This document shows positions 44,157 through 52,981 of a DNA stretch of 64,000 nt, piece by piece. The DNA lies in NCBI GenBank assembly GCA_945860385.1, contig CAMAQD010000003.1:62001-126000 (forward strand), in the 5' to 3' direction. Both the position numbers and the translations under genes were made by a program. Origin of the DNA: Flavobacterium psychrophilum. Lineage in GTDB: Bacteria > Bacteroidota > Bacteroidia > Flavobacteriales > Flavobacteriaceae. The notes beneath the pieces were generated by a model. The model searched no databases and was not told the DNA's origin. It was given only the letters and a program-made list of their open reading frames with translations. The first letter of the stretch is position 1; each line of letters opens with the position of its first letter.

Positions 44157-46451
44157 TTATTTCAAGTCAAAAACACCTTCCAAACCTTTGTCAGAGCTTC
44201 CTCCTACCATAATTTTAAAAGTTCCCGGTTCTATTAAATAATTGCCGTCGTTGTCAAAGAAACCCAACTCTTTGTCGGTCAAAATCATTGTTACTGTTTT
44301 AGTTTCACCTTTTTTCAATTCAATTAATTCGAAACCTTTCAGTTCTTTCACAGGCCTCGCATAACTGGCTGCGATATCGTGAATGTACAATTGAACCACT
44401 TCTTTTCCGTCATAATTTCCAGAATTGGTTACCTCAACGGAAACTTTTACCACTTCTCCTTTGGTGAACGCCGTTTTGTTAATTTTCAAATTTTTATAAT
44501 CAAAAGTGGTATAACTCAATCCAAATCCAAAAGGAAATTGAGGCGAATTCTCCACATCTGTATAATGTGACCAAAACACGTTGCCAGCATCATTGCTTGG
44601 TCTTCCCGTACTGTAATTATTGTAATAAATGGGACATTGACCAACATTTCTTGGGAAAGACATTGGCAGTTTTCCACTCGGGTTATAATCTCCGTACAAC
44701 ACTTGAGCAACGGCATTTCCAGCTTGAGTACCCAACTGCCAGGTTTCAACAATCGCTGGAATGTTTTGGGCAGCCCATGGCAAAGCCAGTGGTCTTCCAT
44801 TATTTAAAACTAAAACTACATTGGGGTTTACTTTAAAAATTTCTTCCAATAATTCTTGTTGCAAACCCGGTAAATCAAGATTAGTTCTGCTTCGAGATTC
44901 TCCAGATTGATACCCATTTTCGCCTAAAACCAAGACAACTACATCGGCATTTGCTGCTACTTTTTTGGCTGCCTCAAACCCGCTTCTATCTGTAGTATTA
45001 AAAACCAATTCATTAATAAATGTGTTTTTTCCAACGGTTAAATCTGCTCCCTTTTCATAAGTCAATTTATTGTCTTTGTATTGCTGCATTCCTTCTAAAA
45101 CAGAAATAGCTGAGTTATCATCTGCAGCCAATCTCCAGCTTCCTAATGGACTGCTTTTGTCATTGGCCAAAGCCCCGATCAAGGCAATTTTTTGTCCTGA
45201 TTTCTTTAACGGAAGTAAATTATTCTCGTTTTTCAGCAAAACAATAGATTTTTTTGCCATATCCAAAACTCCGTCGTTATTGGCTTTGCTTCCAATAATG
45301 GCTTTTTCTCTGGCTTCGTCACAATATTTATAAGGGTCGTCAAATAAACCCAATTCGAATTTTACGCGAAGAATTCTACGAACGGCATCGTCAACCAAAG
45401 CCTCATTTATTTTTCCTTCCTTAACAAGTGTAACTAAATCATTGACATAATTATACGATTCCATATCCATGTCAGACCCCGCTTTTATTGCTTTTTCCGA
45501 TGCTTCTTTTCCGTCTTTTGCATAACCGTGATTTACCATTTCTTTAAGAGACCCCCAATCTGTAACCACAAATCCATCAAATTGCCATTTCCCTTTTAGA
45601 ATGTCTCTTTGCAAAAAGCTACTTCCTGTTGCAGGAACTCCATTCAGAATATTAAAAGAATTCATAAAAGTTCTAATTCCAGCATCGTTCGCCGCCTTGA
45701 AAGGGGGAAAAACAATATTATACAATGTCGAACTGCTTATATCAACAGTATTATATTCTCTTCCAGCTTCGGCAAAACCGTATGCAGCAAAATGTTTGGC
45801 GCAAGCCGCAATAGTATTTACTTTCGACAAATCTGCTTTTGTATCCCCTTGAAATCCTGTAACTCTGGCTGTTGCAATTTTACTACCAAGAAAAGGATCT
45901 TCGCCAGCACCTTCCATCACTCTTCCCCAACGAGCGTCTCTATAAATATCGACCATTGGAGCAAAAGTCCAATTTATTCCTGATGCTGATGCTTCATCTG
46001 CAGCAATTTGAGCAGATTTTTTTATCGCTTCCATATCCCAACTTGCGGCTTCTGCCAAAGGTATCGGACTCAAAGTCTTGTACCCGTGAATCACATCGAA
46101 ACCAATAATTAATGGAATTCCCAGTCGAGTTTCCTCTACAGCAATCTTCTGTACTGCTCGAACTTGTTTGACACCGCGAACCGATAGCATAGAACCCACC
46201 CATCCATCACGCAAATGTTTGTATTTCAATTCGGCATTTCCTCCCTTTGGTGCCGGACCGGTAACTTCCCAAAAACCATTATACTGATTCATTTGGCCTA
46301 CTTTTTCCTCAAGTGTCATTTGTTTCATCAACAAATCAATACGTTCTTCGATCGGTTTAGTTTGGTCTAAATGTGATTTTTTTTGGGCATTTATAGTTCC
46401 AAATGCAATGAGACAAAAGATTCCCGAGAAAATTAAATTTTTATTAATCAT
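44157..46451 (-). CDS. bglX: Periplasmic GH3 beta-glucosidase
   Basis: A 764-residue protein with a signal peptide (1-22, GTINAQ). Domains: GH3 N-terminal TIM barrel (about 30-370) with nucleophile Asp298 in GFVVTDWGS and the substrate motif KHFAAYG; the alpha/beta sandwich (about 405-630); and a fibronectin-III-like C-terminal domain (about 670-755, VQLYIHDIAASYARPVKEL). The architecture equals BglX. It has no lipoprotein or T9SS signal, so it is periplasmic. It can release glucose from beta-linked oligosaccharides and would complete laminarin breakdown begun by the locus at 5.8-33.6 kb, although it lies outside that locus. Confidence 0.9.
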   Translation of the reverse strand: MINKNLIFSGIFCLIAFGTINAQKKSHLDQTKPIEERIDLLMKQMTLEEKVGQMNQYNGFWEVTGPAPKGGNAELKYKHLRDGWVGSMLSVRGVKQVRAVQKIAVEETRLGIPLIIGFDVIHGYKTLSPIPLAEAASWDMEAIKKSAQIAADEASASGINWTFAPMVDIYRDARWGRVMEGAGEDPFLGSKIATARVTGFQGDTKADLSKVNTIAACAKHFAAYGFAEAGREYNTVDISSSTLYNIVFPPFKAANDAGIRTFMNSFNILNGVPATGSSFLQRDILKGKWQFDGFVVTDWGSLKEMVNHGYAKDGKEASEKAIKAGSDMDMESYNYVNDLVTLVKEGKINEALVDDAVRRILRVKFELGLFDDPYKYCDEAREKAIIGSKANNDGVLDMAKKSIVLLKNENNLLPLKKSGQKIALIGALANDKSSPLGSWRLAADDNSAISVLEGMQQYKDNKLTYEKGADLTVGKNTFINELVFNTTDRSGFEAAKKVAANADVVVLVLGENGYQSGESRSRTNLDLPGLQQELLEEIFKVNPNVVLVLNNGRPLALPWAAQNIPAIVETWQLGTQAGNAVAQVLYGDYNPSGKLPMSFPRNVGQCPIYYNNYSTGRPSNDAGNVFWSHYTDVENSPQFPFGFGLSYTTFDYKNLKINKTAFTKGEVVKVSVEVTNSGNYDGKEVVQLYIHDIAASYARPVKELKGFELIELKKGETKTVTMILTDKELGFFDNDGNYLIEPGTFKIMVGGSSDKGLEGVFDLK

Positions 46452-46972
46452 AGTTATAAGTATTGACTTAGTTATTGAAAATTATTTGCTGACGAATTGG
46501 CCATAAAGAAAAATCTTAATTAGATGAAGTTATTTTGATTTTTAGAAAAAACAAATTAAAGAAAAAAAGCAACAAGAATTTTTGTTAATCATTTAAAAAA
46601 ATAAATTTTAATGGTGTAAAAATAAAGTATTTTTAATGAAAGAAAAGATTAAATAATGTGAAAATACGATGAATAAGCGCAACGAAATATACTCTTATCA
46701 AAATCAACTTAATACTGCTAAATACTTAATTTTTACTAATTGTAGCTATTTGAATTTCCAAAACCCTTTTGGCATAATTCTCAGCTAAAATTCGCACTTT
46801 AGAATGATTAAAAATATCGCTTTTTATGATTTCATTAACATAAAATTATACTAAATTTTTTAACTTTAATCAATATTTGAATACGATATTATCATATTAT
46901 TAAAATAATGTCAATTATTTTAATAATATTACAAATTACACAATTATAAAAAGAATCGCTAAGAATAGATTA
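46452..46972. other. Divergent AT-rich intergenic region before the hydrogenase operon
   Basis: About 520 bases between GH3 (minus) and hydG (plus). It must contain the hydrogenase promoter. The main visible structure is the long palindrome at 46894-46929. No gene and no clear TAnnTTTG box close to hydG are seen. Confidence 0.45.
46894..46929. promoter_or_regulatory. Perfect 16-bp inverted repeat upstream of hydG
   Basis: atattattaaaataat and its exact complement attattttaataatat are separated by gtca and lie 44 bases before the hydG start codon. Chance symmetry is easier in AT-rich DNA, but a 16-bp exact match is striking. A redox- or oxygen-responsive operator is a reasonable guess. Confidence 0.5.
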
Positions 46973-48400
46973 ATGAAATTTTCACCTCAAAAATATTCAT
47001 TACCCGATGTTTCAATGCAACCGTTTATTGATGCAAATGAAATATGGAATATTCTCCAAAATACTGCGTCTTCAAAAACAGCCGTCGAAAAAGTAATTGC
47101 CAAATCATTATCCAAACAAAGACTCAGTTTAACCGAAGTTGCTGTTTTGATAAACGCAACCGATTCTGAGTCTAATAAAGCCATAAAAGAAGGAGCAAAA
47201 ACCTTGAAAAAAAACATTTATGGCAATAGAATTGTACTTTTTGCTCCTTTGTACATTGGTAATAAATGCCAAAATAATTGCTCTTATTGTGGTTTTCGAA
47301 CTTCCAATAAAGAAGCTATTCGAAAAACGCTTGATGATCAGGAAATCATCAATGAAATAGAAGCTCTTGAGGATAATGGACAAAAAAGATTGGTTTTAGT
47401 GTATGGTGAACACAAAGAATATACCCCGGAATATATTGCTCATACTGTAAAATTAGCTTATAGTGTAAAAAAAGGAAATGGCGAAATTCGCAGAGTCAAC
47501 ATCAACGCGGCTCCAATGGATATTGAAGGTTTCAGAATTGTGAAAGAAGCTGGAATTGGAACTTTTCAAATTTTTCAGGAAACGTATCACCCAGAAGCTT
47601 ATAAAGCTTACCATTTGGGAGGAAAAAAAGCCAACTTCGAAAACCGATTGATCTCTTTAGACCGAGCTCAGGAAGCCGGAATTGATGATGTTGGAATTGG
47701 CGTTTTGTTTGGTTTATATGATTGGAGATATGAAGTTTTGGCCTTGGTTCGTCATACCAATCACTTGGAAGCCTGTTACAATGTGGGACCGCATACTATT
47801 TCGTTTCCTAGGATTAAGGAAGCATCAGGATTTGCAATTAATCCAAAATATCTGGTTTCTGATGAAGATTTTACCAAACTCATCGCTATTTTGAGATTGG
47901 CTGTTCCCTACACTGGAATGATTCTCACCGCCAGAGAACCGGCTGAACTTCGGGATGAAATCATTCAATATGGTGTTTCTCAAATCGATGGAGGAACCAA
48001 AATAGAATTAGGAGCTTATTCGAAAACGCTAAATTCCGAACAAAATCTCAATAAAGGCCAGTTCAAAGTCAATGATGAACGTTCCCTGAATGAAATCGTC
48101 AATGAATTATTAGATAAAGAAATGATTCCATCGTTTTGTACTGCTTGTTATCGATTGGGAAGAACTGGCGAACATTTTATGGAGTTTTCAGTTCCCGGAT
48201 TTATTAAAAAATGCTGTACCCCAAATGCAACTTTGACCTTAGCTGAATATTTGATTGATTATGCTGATGAAACTACAGCAGAGAAAGGTTGGAAACTGAT
48301 TCAAAAAACGGTTGAAGAGACCGAAAATAAAAAACTTAAAAAATCGCTGAAGGAAAGAATTGAAAGAGTAAAAGCTGGTGAACGAGATTTGATTTATTGA
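46973..48400 (+). CDS. hydG: [FeFe] hydrogenase maturase HydG (radical SAM tyrosine lyase)
   Basis: A 475-residue radical SAM enzyme. CQNNCSYC gives the CX3CX2C cluster ligands Cys99, Cys103 and Cys106. The C-terminal domain has FCTACYRLGRTGEHFM and a later KKCC, the extra cysteines that hold the second cluster of HydG and set it apart from the thiamine enzyme ThiH. It cleaves tyrosine to provide CO and cyanide for the H-cluster. It is first in an operon that continues with hydF and hydE and the hydrogenase structural genes. Confidence 0.93.
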   Translation: MKFSPQKYSLPDVSMQPFIDANEIWNILQNTASSKTAVEKVIAKSLSKQRLSLTEVAVLINATDSESNKAIKEGAKTLKKNIYGNRIVLFAPLYIGNKCQNNCSYCGFRTSNKEAIRKTLDDQEIINEIEALEDNGQKRLVLVYGEHKEYTPEYIAHTVKLAYSVKKGNGEIRRVNINAAPMDIEGFRIVKEAGIGTFQIFQETYHPEAYKAYHLGGKKANFENRLISLDRAQEAGIDDVGIGVLFGLYDWRYEVLALVRHTNHLEACYNVGPHTISFPRIKEASGFAINPKYLVSDEDFTKLIAILRLAVPYTGMILTAREPAELRDEIIQYGVSQIDGGTKIELGAYSKTLNSEQNLNKGQFKVNDERSLNEIVNELLDKEMIPSFCTACYRLGRTGEHFMEFSVPGFIKKCCTPNATLTLAEYLIDYADETTAEKGWKLIQKTVEETENKKLKKSLKERIERVKAGERDLIY

Positions 48401-48435
48401 AGTTTGGTGCATTACAATAAGTAAATAATTGCCTT

Positions 48436-49647
48436 ATGGATAAAGGTAAAGACAATAAACCACACATTGGAATCTACGGAAGGCGCAACGTAGGCAAAAG
48501 TTCGTTTATCAATGCGTTGACAGGAATTGATGTCGCAATCGTTTCTGAAATCGCCGGAACTACAACAGATCCAGTTAAAAAATCTATTGAAATTTTCGGA
48601 ATTGGCCCAGCCATCTTGGTTGACACCGCTGGCATTGACGACTTTGGTGATTTAGGCGTGAAAAGAATTCAAAAAACAATCCAAACCCTTGAACATATTG
48701 ACGCAGCGATTTTATTGATTTCTGAAAATGTCTTTGGTTCGTTTGAACAAAAACTAATCGAGGAATTCAACCATTTTGAAATTGAATACATTATCGTTCA
48801 CAACAAGGAAGACCTGGAAAAACTGACTGATGAAACGGCTATAGAAATCAAACAATTTTCGAAAGCACCGATTGAAATTTGCAGTATCAAGAAGTCTCAA
48901 AATATTGGTGAAGTCATCGAATTAATAAAAATTACCATTCCCGAAACTTCTTATCAAAAAAACACTTTGTTGGGTGATATCATCCAAAAAGATTCCATCG
49001 TTATGCTCATCACCCCAGTAGATTCGGAAGCTCCCGATGGCAGAATGATTTTACCTCAAGCAATGGCAATCCGAGATGTTTTGGACAATAATGCAGTAAA
49101 TATTGTACTCCGAGAAACCGAAGTAGAAACTTTTTTCCAAAAAACACAAATTCAACCCGACCTTGTTATTACTGACAGTCAGGCATTTGAATATGTCAAT
49201 AAAATTATTCCAAAAGAAATTCCTTTGACCAGTTTCAGTATTGTATATGCACATATGCGAGGGCCATTTGAGGAATATGTCAAAGGAGCCGAAAAACTTT
49301 CGGAATTAGAAAATGGCAATCGAATTTTGATCTTGGAATCTTGTGTTCATCAAGTCAGTTGCGAAGATATCGGACGATTTAAAATTCCCAATTGGATTAG
49401 AAAATTCAGCGGTAAAGCATTGGAATTCGATATAGCAGCAGGACTTTCTGCAATTGAAAGACCGATTACTGACTATCAATTAATTGTCCAATGCGGTGGT
49501 TGCATGATTACCCGAAAACAATTATTCAACAGACTAAAACCTGCTTTGGAAGCCGGAATTCCTGTGACCAATTACGGAATTGCAATTGCTTATATGAACG
49601 GAATTTTAGACCGAGTTGTAGAGCCTTTTCTCCAAATTTCAAAATAA
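48436..49647 (+). CDS. hydF: [FeFe] hydrogenase maturase GTPase HydF
   Basis: A 403-residue protein. The N-terminal GTPase domain (about 8-170) has the P-loop GRRNVGKSSFIN, switch and G3 motif VDTAGIDD, and NKED as the G4 motif. The dimerisation and C-terminal cluster-binding domains follow; the ligands are seen in ESCVHQVSC and in QCGGCMI (CXHX..CXXC). HydF is the scaffold that carries the two-iron precursor to HydA. It lies 35 bases after hydG. Confidence 0.93.
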   Translation: MDKGKDNKPHIGIYGRRNVGKSSFINALTGIDVAIVSEIAGTTTDPVKKSIEIFGIGPAILVDTAGIDDFGDLGVKRIQKTIQTLEHIDAAILLISENVFGSFEQKLIEEFNHFEIEYIIVHNKEDLEKLTDETAIEIKQFSKAPIEICSIKKSQNIGEVIELIKITIPETSYQKNTLLGDIIQKDSIVMLITPVDSEAPDGRMILPQAMAIRDVLDNNAVNIVLRETEVETFFQKTQIQPDLVITDSQAFEYVNKIIPKEIPLTSFSIVYAHMRGPFEEYVKGAEKLSELENGNRILILESCVHQVSCEDIGRFKIPNWIRKFSGKALEFDIAAGLSAIERPITDYQLIVQCGGCMITRKQLFNRLKPALEAGIPVTNYGIAIAYMNGILDRVVEPFLQISK

Positions 49648-49658
49648 AAAACAAACCA

Positions 49659-50741
49659 TTGAATGCATTTTCAAAAATAGTGAACCAAGATTCTTTCAAC
49701 AAACAAGACCTCATCACGATGCTAAATGCTGACGAGGAAGACCGAATTTTATTGTTTAAAAAATCAAGAGAAATCACAGATTCCTTAATTGGAAATAAGG
49801 TGCATTTGAGAGGTTTGATTGAATATTCCAATGTTTGTATCAAAGATTGTTTGTATTGTGGCATTCGAAAATCCAATAAAAACATAAAACGTTATACGCT
49901 TTCCGATGAAGACGTTTTTCAATGTGCAATTTATGCTTTGGAACATAATTATGGAAGTATTGCCATTCAATCTGGCGAGCGAACCGACAAACTTTTCATT
50001 ACCAAAATCACTCAATTACTAAAAGAAATAAAGAAAATAAGCAATGGAAAATTGGGAATTACACTCTCCTTGGGCGAACAAACTTTAGAAACTTACAAAG
50101 AATGGTTTAATGCAGGAGCACATCGCTATTTGTTGCGCATTGAAACCTCTAATAAAGAACTTTACACTAAAATTCATCCCAATAATAACTTACATAATTT
50201 TGATAAACGTTTAGAAGCCTTGCAAAATATCCGAAAAGCTGGTTTTCAATTGGGAACAGGAGTTATGATTGGTTTACCGCATCAAACAATAGAAAATTTG
50301 GCCGATGATTTGTTGTTTTTGAAAGCTTTGGATGTTGATATGGTGGGAATGGGACCTTATATTGAGCATTTTGAAACTCCTTTATCTGAAGCACATCATC
50401 AATTAAAAACCCGTCAAGAACGCCTGGATTTGACCTTCAAAATGATTGCTACCTTGAGAATCTTAATGAAAGACATCAATATTGTTGCTGCCACAGCATT
50501 GCAGGCAATTGACAAAATGGGTCGTGAAAAAGCCATTCGATATGGAGCCAATATCTTAATGCCGAACATTACACCTGGAAATTTTAGAAATAATTACAAA
50601 CTCTATCAAGATAAGCCTTGCACCGATGAAAATACTACAGATTGTAACACTTGCATTGATGCCAGAATGAGTATGATTGGAAGTCAAATTGGCTATAATG
50701 AATGGGGCGATTCAACACATTTTACAAAATCAAAAGTTTAA
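49659..50741 (+). CDS. hydE: [FeFe] hydrogenase maturase HydE (radical SAM)
   Basis: A 360-residue radical SAM protein if started at the TTG at 49659. The frame is open further upstream into hydF, but the upstream reading is only the other frame of hydF, and the TTG sits 11 bases after the hydF stop and gives the usual HydE length. Cluster ligands: CIKDCLYC (CX3CX2C; Cys60, Cys64, Cys67). VHLRGLIEYSN before it and SLGEQTLETY, MGPYIEHFETPL after it are typical of HydE. It processes the complex supplied by HydG during H-cluster assembly. A GTG at 49680 is the alternative start. Confidence 0.88.
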   Translation: MNAFSKIVNQDSFNKQDLITMLNADEEDRILLFKKSREITDSLIGNKVHLRGLIEYSNVCIKDCLYCGIRKSNKNIKRYTLSDEDVFQCAIYALEHNYGSIAIQSGERTDKLFITKITQLLKEIKKISNGKLGITLSLGEQTLETYKEWFNAGAHRYLLRIETSNKELYTKIHPNNNLHNFDKRLEALQNIRKAGFQLGTGVMIGLPHQTIENLADDLLFLKALDVDMVGMGPYIEHFETPLSEAHHQLKTRQERLDLTFKMIATLRILMKDINIVAATALQAIDKMGREKAIRYGANILMPNITPGNFRNNYKLYQDKPCTDENTTDCNTCIDARMSMIGSQIGYNEWGDSTHFTKSKV

Positions 50742-50760
50742 AATATTAAAACATTTTACA

Positions 50761-51153
50761 ATGGAAACCATAAAATCAATAGCCGATTTGAAGAAAATTA
50801 GAGCTTCAATTCTAGAAGCCAATCAGAAGCAAATAGTAGAAAATGGCAATAAAAAATTGGTCGAAATTAAAGTTGCGATGGCTACTTGCGGAATAGCTTC
50901 AGGAGCAAAGGCAGTAATGGATTTCTTTATTGAAGAGTTGCCCAAAAGAAATATTGTGGCCAATGTAAAACAAACGGGATGTATGGGATATTGTTACGCC
51001 GAACCTACTCTTGAAATCACCATTCAAGATGAAAAACCAGTTGTTTTTGGTTATGTAGATCTAAAAAAAGCGGATGAAATCATTGAAAAATTTATCAAAA
51101 AAGGCGAATTGGTCGATGGAATTATTCCAATAAAATATGAATTAGCCAATTAA
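50761..51153 (+). CDS. HndB-like ferredoxin-fold protein of the hydrogenase operon
   Basis: A 130-residue thioredoxin-like ferredoxin-fold protein. I chose the ATG at 50761 (METIKSIADLKK), because an earlier in-frame ATG overlaps the hydE end. The core ATCGIASGAK...TGCMGYCYAEP matches HndB, the small subunit of NADP-reducing hydrogenase in Desulfovibrio. Only three cysteines (43, 74, 78) are visible, one fewer than needed for a usual [2Fe-2S] cluster. It is followed 36 bases later by the flavoprotein subunit gene. Confidence 0.78.
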   Translation: METIKSIADLKKIRASILEANQKQIVENGNKKLVEIKVAMATCGIASGAKAVMDFFIEELPKRNIVANVKQTGCMGYCYAEPTLEITIQDEKPVVFGYVDLKKADEIIEKFIKKGELVDGIIPIKYELAN

Positions 51154-51189
51154 TCAAAAAGCATAATACAAACTCAAAATAATTTCAAA

Positions 51190-52962
51190 ATGAGTAATAG
51201 GTACAGAAAAAATTTACTGGTATGCAATGGTAGTTCTTGCCAGCAAGCGTCAGATGCTGATTTAGTAGCTTATATCAATTTCAAATTAAAAGAATATAAC
51301 CTTGAGGACGAAATCAAAGTCGTGCAATCGGTTTGCTCCAATAAATGTTCTATTGGGCCAAATATGATTGTGTATCCAGATAATGTGGAATATTCAAAGG
51401 TGACCAGATCCGACATTGACGACATCATTATTGAACATTTGTTGAACGACAGAATTGTTGAACGATTGGTTTTCGATAAAGAAAACGGAAATGGTGTTGC
51501 TCCCAAAAAACAATACCGAATCGCACTCCGAAATTGCGGTTTTATCGATCCAGAAGAAATTAATGATTATATCGAAAAAGACGGTTACGATGCTTTGGCA
51601 AAATGTCTAACAGAATATACGCCACAAGAAGTTACCCAAGAAATCATCAAAAGTGGACTCAGAGGTCGAGGTGGTGGCGGTTTTCCAACGGGTTTAAAAT
51701 GGGATATTACCAGCAAGAGTATTGCCGACCAAAAATATGTAGTTTGCAATGCCGACGAAGGTGATCCGGGAGCTTTTATGGATCGTTCCGTACTCGAAGG
51801 TGACCCACATTCGGTTCTTGAAGCCATGGCAATTTGCGGTTATTGCATTGGCGCCAATAAAGGAATTATATATGTCAGAGCTGAATATCCATTGGCAATT
51901 AAAAGATTAAAAATAGCTTTAAACCAAGCCAAAGAATATGGATTATTGGGTAAAAATATCTTTGGAACTGATTTTGAATTTACCATCGACATTAAATATG
52001 GAGCTGGAGCATTTGTGTGTGGCGAAGAAACTGCACTCATCCATTCGATGGAAGGACTTCGGGGCGAACCCACTTTAAAACCTCCGTTCCCGAGTGTTTC
52101 TGGCTATTTGAAAAAACCAACCAATGTCAATAATGTTGAAACTTTTGCCAATATTCCCGCCATTATCAACAAAGGAGCGGATTGGTTTGCCAGTATTGGA
52201 ACAGAAAAATCCAAAGGAACAAAGGTTTTTGCATTGGCTGGAAAAATCAATAATGTAGGTCTGATTGAAGTTCCAATGGGAATTACTTTGAGAGAAATAA
52301 TCTATGATATTGGAGGTGGAATTGTTGATGGAAAAAAATTCAAAGCAGTTCAAACGGGAGGACCTTCTGGCGGATGTTTAACTGAAAAACATTTGGATTT
52401 GCCTATCGATTTTGATTCACTTACAGCTGCTGGTTCAATGATGGGTTCTGGCGGAATGATTGTTATGGACGAAGACGATTGTATGGTTTCGATGGCTCGT
52501 TTTTACCTAGAATTTATCGTCGAAGAATCTTGTGGAAAGTGCGCGCCTTGCCGAATTGGGAATAAACGTTTGCACGAAATGCTAACCAAGTTATGCGACG
52601 GTAAAGGAACGATGGAAGATTTGGATTTACTTCGTAATTTAAGCGTTGTGGTCAAAGACACCTCATTGTGCGGATTAGGGCAAACATCGCCTAATCCTAT
52701 TCTTTCGACAATGAATAATTTCTATGAGGAATATTATGCTCACGTGGCTGAACATCGATGTCCGAGTGGTCAATGTAAATCCTTTATGCGCTATTATATC
52801 AGCGAAGAAAATTGTATTGGCTGTCTGGTTTGTTACCGAAAATGTCCTGTTGGCGCTATTTCTGGAGAGAAAAAGAAAGTACATGTGATCAATCAGGAAC
52901 TATGCACCAAATGTGGAATCTGTATGGAAAAATGCAAGTTTCACGCTGTTTACTTAAATTAA
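51190..52962 (+). CDS. NuoF/HndC-like flavoprotein subunit of NAD(P)-linked [FeFe] hydrogenase
   Basis: A 590-residue soluble subunit. Order: N-terminal thioredoxin-like [2Fe-2S] domain (about 5-95, VCNGSSC and SVCSNKC), the NuoF-like FMN/NAD-binding domain (about 130-330, RGRGGGGFPTGLKWD, CNADEGDPGAFMDR, GEETALIHSMEG), SLBB domain, the [4Fe-4S] site ESCGKCAPCRIG, and a C-terminal ferredoxin domain with CIGCLVCYRKCP and CTKCGICMEKC. It passes electrons between NADH and the hydrogenase subunit and is the site where bifurcation is thought to occur in Hyd/Hnd complexes. Confidence 0.92.
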   Translation: MSNRYRKNLLVCNGSSCQQASDADLVAYINFKLKEYNLEDEIKVVQSVCSNKCSIGPNMIVYPDNVEYSKVTRSDIDDIIIEHLLNDRIVERLVFDKENGNGVAPKKQYRIALRNCGFIDPEEINDYIEKDGYDALAKCLTEYTPQEVTQEIIKSGLRGRGGGGFPTGLKWDITSKSIADQKYVVCNADEGDPGAFMDRSVLEGDPHSVLEAMAICGYCIGANKGIIYVRAEYPLAIKRLKIALNQAKEYGLLGKNIFGTDFEFTIDIKYGAGAFVCGEETALIHSMEGLRGEPTLKPPFPSVSGYLKKPTNVNNVETFANIPAIINKGADWFASIGTEKSKGTKVFALAGKINNVGLIEVPMGITLREIIYDIGGGIVDGKKFKAVQTGGPSGGCLTEKHLDLPIDFDSLTAAGSMMGSGGMIVMDEDDCMVSMARFYLEFIVEESCGKCAPCRIGNKRLHEMLTKLCDGKGTMEDLDLLRNLSVVVKDTSLCGLGQTSPNPILSTMNNFYEEYYAHVAEHRCPSGQCKSFMRYYISEENCIGCLVCYRKCPVGAISGEKKKVHVINQELCTKCGICMEKCKFHAVYLN

Positions 52963-52981
52963 TTCTATACCAAAAAGCTTT

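Noticed and set aside
49491..49658. Long N-terminal extension of HydE from an ATG at 49491
   Set aside because: The extension overlaps the end of hydF in another frame and its residues do not resemble HydE; the TTG at 49659 fits better.
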